Assembly (NCBI GenBank): GCA_031283115.1
Contig: JAITCK010000179.1
Span: forward strand, 1-5,544
Reading direction: 5' to 3'
Source of the DNA: Cellulomonadaceae bacterium
GTDB lineage: Bacteria > Actinomycetota > Actinomycetes > Actinomycetales > Cellulomonadaceae
Length of the DNA: 5,544 nt
A program made the position numbers and the translations under genes. Below, in pieces: positions 1 through 5,532 of this stretch (positions are counted from its first letter, which is position 1; every line of letters starts with the position of its first letter). The notes below the pieces were generated by a model. It did not search any database. It was not told where the DNA came from and saw only the letters and a list, made by a program, of their open reading frames with translations.

Positions 1-1
1 C

Positions 2-463
2 ACAGCGGCCCTTCGCCTGGCCGGGCAGCGGGCTTTAGCGCAGGTGGAGGCCGTGTGCGGGCCAGTCGATGTGGTGATTCTTGACGGGAAGCATGACTGG
101 TTGACGCCGCCTGTCGACGATTTGCTTGCAGATGTTCTTCCTTCTCCTGCAGATGATGCTGGTTCTGCTGGTGGCCGTGACGCCAGACCTGCTGACGGTG
201 CTGCTGGGCCAGACGCCAGACCTGCTGGGCCATCCGCCGTTGTCATGCGGGTCAAAGCTGACCAGACCTGTGCGTCTGTGGCGGCAGCCAGCGTGCTGGC
301 CAAGGTAGACCGTGACCAGCTGATGACTGACCTGGCTGCTCAGCATCCGCAGTACGGCTGGGAGGGCAACAAGGGGTACGGGGCGGCCACCCATGTTGCC
401 GCCATCCGCGACCACGGCCTGACCGATCAGCATCGGCAATCGTGGACGATAAAGGGCGTGTAG
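2..463 (+). CDS. rnhB: Ribonuclease HII, 3' part (5' end outside window)
   Basis: RNase HII cuts the RNA strand of RNA/DNA hybrids and starts removal of single ribonucleotides misincorporated in DNA; it is cytoplasmic. The frame is open to the left edge, so the N-terminus, including the first Asp-Glu of the DEDD active site, lies outside. The two later acidic residues are visible: Asp in VILDGKHDWL (83-85) and Asp in RVKADQTC (260-262). They are followed by the family signature ASVAAASVLAKVDRD and a C-terminal block with HPQYGW, NKGYG and HRQSW. The two Asp codons are 59 residues apart, against about 18 in E. coli RNase HII as I recall it. The extra length is an Ala/Pro/Gly/Asp-rich linker holding a short tandem repeat. 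All expected residues are present, so I read it as functional. The neighbouring DUF2469 gene supports the call. Confidence 0.93.
   Translation, partial: TAALRLAGQRALAQVEAVCGPVDVVILDGKHDWLTPPVDDLLADVLPSPADDAGSAGGRDARPADGAAGPDARPAGPSAVVMRVKADQTCASVAAASVLAKVDRDQLMTDLAAQHPQYGWEGNKGYGAATHVAAIRDHGLTDQHRQSWTIKGV
179..227 (+). repeat. In-frame 16-bp direct repeat, 33-bp period, inside rnhB
   Basis: GACGCCAGACCTGCTG occurs at 179-194 and again, identical, at 212-227. The 33-bp period equals 11 codons, so the reading frame is kept and both copies encode DARPA. It lies in the non-conserved linker between the last two catalytic aspartates of RNase HII, and looks like local slippage or duplication that lengthened a flexible loop. 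Confidence 0.85.
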
Positions 464-468
464 ACGGG

Positions 469-504
469 CGTGGCAGCGGCAGGGGGCGACGCTAGGCTGC
501 CATG
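469..504 (+). other. Inverted repeat between rnhB and the DUF2469 gene
   Basis: CGTGGCAGC (469-477) can pair with GCTGCCATG (496-504), giving nine pairs with one G-U around an 18-nt loop. No T-tract follows, so it is not a convincing intrinsic terminator. The 3' arm ends next to the start codons of the next gene, so a folded RNA could affect its translation. It could equally be chance in GC-rich DNA. Confidence 0.35.
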
Positions 505-512
505 ATGTGCAG

Positions 513-812
513 GTGAGTGCTTCAGACCTCGAAGACTATGAAACAGAGATGGAACTCGCCCTCTACCGCGAGTACCGGGACGTAGTCAACCTGTTCAGTT
601 ACATCGTGGAAACGGAGCGCCGCTTCTACCTGGCTAACTCCGTGGACTTACAGGTGCGTTCGGCTGCCGGGGAAGTCTATTTCGAGTTGACCCTGCATGA
701 CGCCTGGGTCTGGGACGTTTACCGCAGCGCCCGCTTCGTCAAGTCCGTGCGGGTGGTCACTTTCAAAGATGTCAACGTCGAGGAACTAGCCAAGGCTGAT
801 TTGGCGATCTGA
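513..812 (+). CDS. DUF2469 family protein (conserved actinobacterial, function unknown)
   Basis: This is a small acidic protein of about 100 residues, close to mycobacterial Rv2901c, which also lies next to rnhB. It is recognised by the family blocks DLEDYETEMELALYREYRD near the N-terminus, TERRFYLANSVDL in the middle, and DAWVWDVYR with RFVKSVRVVTFKDVNVEEL at the C-terminus. No biochemical role is established that I know of. There is no signal peptide or membrane segment, so it should be cytosolic. I chose GTG at 513 because it aligns with the usual family N-terminus (M-S-A-x-D-L-E). GTG at 507 is in frame and adds only two residues; it is the better start if a TAGGCT element at 493-498 acts as a -10 for a leaderless mRNA. 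No clear Shine-Dalgarno sequence precedes either start. The rnhB stop is about 50 bp upstream, so co-transcription with rnhB is plausible. Confidence 0.92.
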   Translation: MSASDLEDYETEMELALYREYRDVVNLFSYIVETERRFYLANSVDLQVRSAAGEVYFELTLHDAWVWDVYRSARFVKSVRVVTFKDVNVEELAKADLAI

Positions 813-821
813 GGGCCCTGT

Positions 822-844
822 GTCGCTGTGACGTAGGTCGCTGT
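822..844 (+). repeat. 8-bp direct repeat GTCGCTGT, two copies
   Basis: GTCGCTGT lies at 822-829 and 837-844, 15 bp start to start, in the gap between the DUF2469 gene and fabI. Paired direct repeats can be regulator sites, but two short copies in GC-rich DNA can also be chance. No matching operator is recognised. Confidence 0.35.
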
Positions 845-866
845 CCTGAAAATGCCCTCCTCTGGC

Positions 867-880
867 GGGGGGGGGCGGGG
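867..880 (+). repeat. Nine-G homopolymer followed by C and four G, upstream of fabI
   Basis: Nine consecutive G at 867-875, then C and GGGG, lie about 75 bp before the fabI ATG and just upstream of a weak -10-like TAGTGT (886-891). Such runs are prone to slipped-strand length change, and the G-rich strand could form a quadruplex. No good -35 hexamer is visible, so a promoter here is only suggested. Confidence 0.75.
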
Positions 881-950
881 TGCTTTAGTGTCGTGACTGT
901 CAACCGTTAGGGATGGACGCATTGGTGTGTCCAAGAAGGGACGGCAGGTC

Positions 951-1751
951 ATGGGACTACTTGAGGGTAAAAACGTGTTGGTCACGGGTGTTCGTGACGA
1001 ATCTTCCATCGCATTTCAGGTGGCGCGAGTCGCCCAACAAGAGGGCGCGCGCGTGGTGCTCAGCTCCATCGCCCGCGCCATGGAACTGACGCAGGCGGCG
1101 GCAGCGCAACTGCCCCAGCCTGCATCCGTCATCGAACTGGACGTCACCAACGACGACGACCTGGTCGCCCTGCCTGACCGTCTGGCCGCTGAAGGCTTCA
1201 CCCACCTGGACGGCCTGGTTCACTCCATCGCCTTCGCACACCGCACCATCATGGGTGGGTCCATGCTGGAAGGTGAATGGGACAAGGTGGCCCAATGCTT
1301 CCACACGTCGGCCTACTCCTATAAGGCTCTGGTGGCGGCAGCCAAACCGCTGATGGGGCCGGGGGGCGCCATGGTGGGCCTCACCTACGATTCCCGTTTC
1401 GCCTGGCCAGGCTACAACTGGATGGGTGTCGCCAAGTCGGCCCTAGAGGGCGTCAACCGCTACCTGTCCCGCGACCTGGGACCTGACGGCATCCGCTGCA
1501 ACCTGGTGTCTGCTGGCTCTGTTATCACCCCGGCTGCGATGGGCGTGCCCGGTTTTGACGAGCAGATGCGGGTTCTAGAAGAGAAATTGGCCAACGGCCA
1601 GGGTGCTGGCAAGGCCTCCCTGCTCTGGGATCCCCGCACGGCCGAACCTGTGGCCCGTGGCGTGGTTGCCCTGCTCAGCGACTGGTTCCCCATGACCACG
1701 GGCGACATCGTCTACGTCGACGGTGGCGCGCACGCAGTCAACGAAGAATAA
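951..1751 (+). CDS. fabI: Enoyl-[acyl-carrier-protein] reductase (NADH), FabI/InhA family
   Basis: This cytosolic enzyme reduces trans-2-enoyl-ACP to acyl-ACP, the last step of each fatty-acid elongation cycle. The 266-residue length fits the family. The Rossmann fold begins with LVTGVRDESSIA (10-21), the atypical-SDR cofactor loop of enoyl reductases. HSIAFA (91-96) follows strand beta-4. The catalytic pair Tyr155 and Lys162 lies in GYNWMGVAKSALE, with Tyr146 where E. coli FabI has Tyr and InhA has Phe. The C-terminus, LLSDWFPMTTGDIVYVDGGAH, is InhA-like. Residues 187-194 read SAGSVITP where most relatives have an AGPIRT-type sequence; the Thr is kept. ATG 951 is preferred because AAGGGA (936-941) sits nine bases upstream and the protein then starts MGLLEGK as in relatives. 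An in-frame GTG at 927 would add eight poorly conserved residues. It has its own upstream gap of about 138 bp and no fab partner beside it. Confidence 0.95.
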   Translation: MGLLEGKNVLVTGVRDESSIAFQVARVAQQEGARVVLSSIARAMELTQAAAAQLPQPASVIELDVTNDDDLVALPDRLAAEGFTHLDGLVHSIAFAHRTIMGGSMLEGEWDKVAQCFHTSAYSYKALVAAAKPLMGPGGAMVGLTYDSRFAWPGYNWMGVAKSALEGVNRYLSRDLGPDGIRCNLVSAGSVITPAAMGVPGFDEQMRVLEEKLANGQGAGKASLLWDPRTAEPVARGVVALLSDWFPMTTGDIVYVDGGAHAVNEE

Positions 1752-1767
1752 CCAGCGAATAACCAGC
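1746..1767 (+). repeat. Perfect 11-bp tandem duplication across the fabI stop codon
   Basis: GAATAACCAGC occurs twice back to back (1746-1756 and 1757-1767). The first copy contains the fabI TAA stop (1749-1751); the second repeats it out of frame. It looks like a recent slippage duplication with no effect on the protein. Confidence 0.85.
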
Positions 1768-1784
1768 CAACTTGTCCTTGGCTG
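1764..1784 (+). promoter_or_regulatory. 21-bp interrupted palindrome: operator candidate or weak terminator
   Basis: CAGCCAA (1764-1770) and TTGGCTG (1778-1784) are perfect inverted repeats around a 7-base centre. They lie 13 bp after the fabI stop and about 70 bp before the transporter ATG. As RNA this gives a 7-bp stem, but the nearest T-run (TTTT, 1794-1797) is ten bases downstream, so termination would be weak. The size and symmetry also suit a dimeric repressor site controlling the catabolic operon. No specific regulator family can be named. Confidence 0.45.
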
Positions 1785-1840
1785 TGAGTGATGTTTTCTC
1801 CCGTCATACCGCCGCACCGATGAAGGGGTCGGCACAAGCA

Positions 1841-1846
1841 AAGGAG
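1841..1846 (+). promoter_or_regulatory. Strong ribosome binding site of the MFS gene
   Basis: AAGGAG lies eight bases before ATG 1855 and fixes that start. The nearer ATG at 1848 is in another frame and stops after a few codons. This is the best Shine-Dalgarno sequence in the window and fits the first gene of an operon. Confidence 0.85.
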
Positions 1847-1854
1847 TATGCAAC

Positions 1855-3246
1855 ATGGCATCCGCCGCTAAAGAAGTGAACTTTTCTGATTTGGGTTCCG
1901 CCCGCCGATGGGCCTTGCTGGTCATGGTGTCGGCCGGTTCATCCATCGTCTACTACATTCCTTATCTCAGGTGGGTTTTCCCCGACCAGATGATGGAAGC
2001 GCTGAACATTACGAACGCGCAAATCGGTGGACTCATGTCCGCTTACGCCCTCACGGCCATGATCTGCTACCTGCCTGCCGGTATTTTGGCAGACAAGGTT
2101 CGCATGAAGACTCTCAGTTGGGCCGGGTACCTTTCGACGGCCGCCCTCATCTTCCTTTATGCGACCCTGCCATCTTCTTACGGTGTGCTTTTGCTTATTA
2201 TGATTGGCCTGGGAATCACCACCATTCTTATCTGGTGGGGCACCCGCTACAAGATTGTCCGTCTCCTATTCGCGGAGGACGAATACCCCAGCCGTATCGG
2301 ATGGTCTTACGCCTTCTACGGCCTGGCCGGTCTGCTGGTCGGTAACGTTATTGCCCAGATTATTCAGCACAACGTTGACGACCCTGCCGCCTTCCTTCGC
2401 GTCCTCTTCATCACTATCGGCGTCATCATCGCCGTCATGGGTGTTTTGGCTCTCCTGTTTGTCCCCTTCTTCGACAACGAGATTGACCCCAACGCCAAGA
2501 AGTTGTCCCTGGACGAGTTCATTCAGGCCATCAAGAACCCGGCTGTCATTTTTGCCGCCCTGACCATGTTCTTCGTCTACTTCGTGTACACCTCTATCAC
2601 CTACACCACCCAGTGGCTGGGCGTTGTGGGCGTAGGCGCAGCTGTGATGACCAACATCGCCAACATCCGCTCTTATGGCGTCGGCATCGTGGCTGGCCCT
2701 GCTACCGGATCCATCACCAAGAAGATTGGCTCCACGTCCAAGGTGATTATCGGCGCCTTTATCCTAGCCATTTTGGTGCTGGTCGCCTTCATCATCCTGC
2801 CCAACAACCCGGCCTTGGCCGTTGTGCTCACCGTGCTGCTGGGCTTCATCGTTGTCGGTACCTTCAACGTGACCTCCGGCCAGTTGAGCGAGGCCCGCGT
2901 CCCGGCCTCCATCTTTGGTGCAGCCACCGGCATCCTGTCCCTCATCGGATTCCTGCCCGACACCTTCCGCGACATCTGGTTTGGCAACCTGCTTGACGGC
3001 AGCACCAACCCTGAAGGTGAAATCGACCCGGCTGTCTTCGACAAGATTTGGATCATCGTCATCGCCGCCGCCGTCCTGGCTATTGTGTGCGCCCTGGCAG
3101 TGCTCCGTATCGCCAAGAAGCACGATGTGGCCGAAGCCGCTGCAGCAGCAGCCGAACCTGTCGCCGCAGTGTCCGCTGAAGCCGCTGCAGCAGCCGACGG
3201 CATTGAGGACGCAGCCGACCAGGCTACCGACCTCACGGGCCAGTAA
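1855..3246 (+). CDS. Major facilitator superfamily (MFS) transporter, 12 TM
   Basis: This is an inner-membrane secondary transporter of 463 residues. Twelve hydrophobic segments can be placed near residues 18-38, 58-79, 88-106, 109-130, 148-170, 182-204, 230-250, 265-285, 297-315, 318-339, 350-370 and 398-418, with a longer polar loop (205-228) between the two halves as usual. GILADKVRMKTL (76-87) matches the loop 2-3 motif A of the superfamily, and GPATGSITKKIGSTSK (281-296) is its weaker counterpart in the second half. An Ala-rich acidic tail follows from about residue 421. The substrate cannot be read from sequence. Being first in a run with an esterase and a CaiB-like CoA-transferase suggests import, or exchange, of a small organic acid, betaine or ester. 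It is not a BCCT-type carrier like CaiT. Confidence 0.9.
   Translation: MASAAKEVNFSDLGSARRWALLVMVSAGSSIVYYIPYLRWVFPDQMMEALNITNAQIGGLMSAYALTAMICYLPAGILADKVRMKTLSWAGYLSTAALIFLYATLPSSYGVLLLIMIGLGITTILIWWGTRYKIVRLLFAEDEYPSRIGWSYAFYGLAGLLVGNVIAQIIQHNVDDPAAFLRVLFITIGVIIAVMGVLALLFVPFFDNEIDPNAKKLSLDEFIQAIKNPAVIFAALTMFFVYFVYTSITYTTQWLGVVGVGAAVMTNIANIRSYGVGIVAGPATGSITKKIGSTSKVIIGAFILAILVLVAFIILPNNPALAVVLTVLLGFIVVGTFNVTSGQLSEARVPASIFGAATGILSLIGFLPDTFRDIWFGNLLDGSTNPEGEIDPAVFDKIWIIVIAAAVLAIVCALAVLRIAKKHDVAEAAAAAAEPVAAVSAEAAAAADGIEDAADQATDLTGQ
3133..3194 (+). repeat. 17-bp in-frame direct repeat coding the Ala-rich transporter tail
   Basis: GAAGCCGCTGCAGCAGC occurs at 3133-3149 and 3178-3194, 45 bp (15 codons) apart, so the frame is kept. 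Each copy encodes EAAAA-type sequence in the cytoplasmic tail of the MFS protein. The GCAGCAGCAG run in the first copy is itself prone to slippage. Confidence 0.8.
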
Positions 3247-4277
3247 TGGCTGACTCTGCCTGGCCTTACGCCGACGACGCGACGCCGGTCCTTGACCGCC
3301 TGACAGCACAAATGCAGGCCATCAGGGACCGGCAGATCGCCGTGGCTGCCGACGCCCCCACCCGCGCCCTCGACGATTGGGAGGGGATGCGGGAGGACTA
3401 CCGGATCGAACGCGCCTACTGGAACGATGGCGGCCCGGACATGGCCTCCGTCGACGCAGACGTCATCGCTACTGAGGCCGGTACCGTTCCCGTCCGGTAT
3501 TACCGTCCGACGACGGCGCCCACTGCCGTTGACGGCGCCGGGATGGCGGAGGAGGGTGCTGGCCTGCCGCCCGTCATCGTCTATACGCATGGCGGCGGCT
3601 GGATTATCGGCGACCTGGACACCCACGACCGCATCATGCGGAACCTGGCCCATCACACGGGGGCTGTGGTGGTGGGAGTGGATTATTCCCTGTCACCCGA
3701 AGCAAAGTTTCCCGTGCCAGTCAATCAGTGTGTCGGTGTTATCGAGCATGTTGTCGCCCAGGCTGCTGACCTGGGGGTTGACGCCTCCACCATCTCCTTT
3801 TCGGGGGACTCGGCGGGAGCCTACTTGGCCCTGGCTGCCACCCTTGCCTTGGCGGGCAAGGAATCGCCCATCAGCCCGTCCTGCTTGCTGCTCTTCTACG
3901 GCATTTACGGCCTGGAAGATTCCCCGGCCCGCCGCCTGCTGGGCGGCCCCTGGGATGGCATGGCCCGCGCTGACCTAGAGTTTTATTGGGGTGCCTACTT
4001 AGGTCAGCCCGAGGACATGCGGCACCCCTACGTGGACTGCCTGTCTGGCGACTTGACGGCAGTCCCGCCCACCTACCTGGCGGCGGCAGAACTAGACCCG
4101 GCCAAGGATGACAGTTACACCCTGGCCGCCCTGTTAACCCGGCTTGGTACACCCGTCGAACTGACAACCTTCAACGGCGTCCTCCACGGATTCCTCCATT
4201 ACACGCGCGCCCTCGACGAGGCCACCGAGGCCTTCGTCCAAGCCGCGGCCTTCTATCGCACACACATAAGGGATTGA
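3246..4277 (+). CDS. Alpha/beta hydrolase, HSL-type esterase (acetyl-esterase-like)
   Basis: This is a serine hydrolase of 343 residues in the hormone-sensitive-lipase group, which typically cleaves short-chain carboxylic esters. The oxyanion-hole motif HGGGW is at 115-119, directly after strand VIVYT. The nucleophile elbow GDSAG is at 187-191 with Ser189. The catalytic acid is likely Asp284 (AELDPAKDD) and the base His314 (VLHGF). DYSLSPEAKFP (146-156) is a typical block after the oxyanion motif. There is no signal peptide or membrane segment, so it should act in the cytoplasm on imported substrate. A poorly conserved Ala/Gly-rich stretch at about 89-107 looks like an extra loop. Its ATG overlaps the MFS stop by one base (TAATG), implying translational coupling, and only a weak SD is visible. 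The substrate is unknown; the context makes an ester of a carnitine-like acid attractive, but this is inference. Confidence 0.92.
   Translation: MADSAWPYADDATPVLDRLTAQMQAIRDRQIAVAADAPTRALDDWEGMREDYRIERAYWNDGGPDMASVDADVIATEAGTVPVRYYRPTTAPTAVDGAGMAEEGAGLPPVIVYTHGGGWIIGDLDTHDRIMRNLAHHTGAVVVGVDYSLSPEAKFPVPVNQCVGVIEHVVAQAADLGVDASTISFSGDSAGAYLALAATLALAGKESPISPSCLLLFYGIYGLEDSPARRLLGGPWDGMARADLEFYWGAYLGQPEDMRHPYVDCLSGDLTAVPPTYLAAAELDPAKDDSYTLAALLTRLGTPVELTTFNGVLHGFLHYTRALDEATEAFVQAAAFYRTHIRD
4268..4273 (+). promoter_or_regulatory. Ribosome binding site of the CaiB-like gene, within the esterase 3' end
   Basis: AAGGGA lies ten bases before ATG 4284, inside the last codons of the esterase gene, and supports that start. 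The gap between the two genes is only six bases. Confidence 0.7.
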
Positions 4278-4283
4278 GCAACC

Positions 4284-5507
4284 ATGACAGATAACCCTCT
4301 CGCCGCTGGAATGCCCGGATTTGGCCCCCTGCAAGGCGTCACCGTCGTGTATTCGGCCATCGAAATCGCTGGCCCCACCTCCGCCGCCCTCTTGGCCGAA
4401 TGGGGGGCCAACGTCATCTGGCTCGAAAACACCTACGCCGGTGACTCCATGCGCGACACCGCCTGGATCAAAGAAATCGAGCGCCGCAACCAGCGGTCCG
4501 TCTCCATCAACCCCTTCAAGCCGGGTGGCCGTGAAGCCTTCCTCAAACTCATTGAGCAGGCCGACATCTTCATCGAATCCTCCAAAGGTCCGGTGTACGC
4601 CAAGCGCGGCCTCACCGACGACCTCCTCTGGGAACACAAGCCCGACCTGGTGATCAACCACATTTCCGGCTACGGCCACTACGGCGAAGACATCCGCGTC
4701 AACCGGGCCGCCTACGATGCCACCGTCCAGGCCTACATGGGCTACCTGGACCAGAACGGCCTTCCCGACCAGCCCATCGCGCCTGGCCCTTACGTGGCCG
4801 ACTACTTCACCGCCCTCATGGTCGCCTCATCCTCCCTGGCCGCCCTCTACCGGGCCAAAGCCACCGGTCAAGGCGAATCCATCGACACTGCCATGCACGA
4901 GGTCATGCTCCGGGTGGGCGCCTACTACATGGTGGACTACCTCAACGAAGGCATCGAATACCCCCGGCCTGGCCCCCGCAACCAGAACCTGTCCGCCATC
5001 GGCCAATACAAGTGCGCCGACGGCTGGGTGTCCATCATTTGCTATGGGGCACCCCAAAACAAGTACCTGCTGGAAACCATCGGCCTGGGCCACCTGTGGG
5101 GCACCGAGGACGTCCCCGAGGGCTGCACCGCCCTGTGGCTGTCCAACCCGCAGGCGCCACTCATCGAAGAGAAACTTGTCGAATACCTGGCCGGGCAAAA
5201 GGTGGCCGATGTCGAAGCAGACTTCACCGCCCAAGCCATTGCCGCTGGTGAAATCATCCCCGTCCGTGACCTGGACAAGCAAGAGCACCTGCGGCTGCGG
5301 GAAGACTTTGTCGAATGGGAAACCAACGACGGACGGACGGTTAAAGGCGTGGGCATCTTCCCCAAGTTCGCCAAGAACCCCGGCCAGATTTGGCGGCCCA
5401 TGCCCAAACTCGGTGCAGACACCGAAGCCGTGTTGACCGCTGCAGGTGTGAGTGCGGAAGAAATTGCCAGCCTTGCCGAAGCCGGACTGGTTCGCCTGGG
5501 TGAGTAA
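4284..5507 (+). CDS. caiB: Family III CoA-transferase, CaiB-like (L-carnitine CoA-transferase)
   Basis: Family III CoA-transferases move CoA between carboxylic acids through an aspartyl-CoA thioester. CaiB moves it from gamma-butyrobetainyl-CoA or crotonobetainyl-CoA to L-carnitine in the cytosol. The 407-residue length is near the 405 of E. coli CaiB. Blocks shared with CaiB, as I recall that sequence, run along the protein: FGPLQG (13-18), EIAGP (27-31), EWGANVIWLEN (39-49), GREAFLKL (82-89), DIFIESSKGP (94-103), PYVADYF (169-175) with catalytic Asp173, TGQGESIDTAMHEVMLR (194-210), YKCADGW (242-248), DGRTVKG (349-355) and NPGQIWRPMP (365-374). This colinearity is better than expected for an unrelated family III enzyme such as a formyl-CoA transferase. 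The exact acid is still unproven, and crotonobetaine or another betaine is possible. It is third in the tight MFS-esterase-CoA-transferase run. The CoA ligase, hydratase and acyl-CoA dehydrogenase of a full cai pathway are not in the window. Confidence 0.88.
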   Translation: MTDNPLAAGMPGFGPLQGVTVVYSAIEIAGPTSAALLAEWGANVIWLENTYAGDSMRDTAWIKEIERRNQRSVSINPFKPGGREAFLKLIEQADIFIESSKGPVYAKRGLTDDLLWEHKPDLVINHISGYGHYGEDIRVNRAAYDATVQAYMGYLDQNGLPDQPIAPGPYVADYFTALMVASSSLAALYRAKATGQGESIDTAMHEVMLRVGAYYMVDYLNEGIEYPRPGPRNQNLSAIGQYKCADGWVSIICYGAPQNKYLLETIGLGHLWGTEDVPEGCTALWLSNPQAPLIEEKLVEYLAGQKVADVEADFTAQAIAAGEIIPVRDLDKQEHLRLREDFVEWETNDGRTVKGVGIFPKFAKNPGQIWRPMPKLGADTEAVLTAAGVSAEEIASLAEAGLVRLGE

Positions 5508-5525
5508 CCGCAGGCCTGTCGTGCC

Positions 5526-5532
5526 GAAAGGA
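5526..5532 (+). promoter_or_regulatory. Possible ribosome binding site of a further operon gene
   Basis: GAAAGGA lies about 20 bp after the CaiB-like gene stop and 12 bp before the right edge. No terminator hairpin is visible after that stop, so another + strand gene may start just outside the window. A GTG at 5521 is also open to the edge, so the next start is not settled. Confidence 0.35.

Noticed and set aside
126..308. Short + strand frame in rnhB with a hydrophobic start
   Set aside because: It resembles a small membrane protein but is the shifted frame of the CTG-rich repeat linker, and it ends inside conserved rnhB sequence.
502..516. ATG ATG at 502 as the DUF2469 start
   Set aside because: Both ATG codons are out of frame with the protein; the one at 502 stops after a few codons.
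811..859. GAGGGC / GCCCTC inverted repeat as a terminator for the DUF2469 gene
   Set aside because: It has only six pairs around a 37-base loop and no following T-run; chance is more likely.
2673..3656. Long minus-strand open frame (327 codons) across the transporter/esterase junction
   Set aside because: It is antisense to two well-supported genes. Its Ala/Ser/Thr/Pro-rich translation shows no family motif and is typical of reverse-strand frames in GC-rich genes.
4134..4679. Minus-strand frame over the esterase/CaiB-like junction
   Set aside because: The Gly/Val/Asp-rich translation has no recognisable motif and lies opposite two conserved coding regions.
4717..5436. Second + strand frame of 239 codons inside the CaiB-like gene
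   Set aside because: The translation is rich in Pro, Thr, Ser and Trp without domain signatures, while the overlapping frame matches CaiB throughout.
4284..5507. Formyl-CoA transferase (oxalate degradation) as the identity of the CoA-transferase
   Set aside because: An oxalate role would fit an MFS neighbour, but the N-terminal, central and C-terminal blocks follow CaiB rather than Frc, and no oxalyl-CoA decarboxylase is present in the window.
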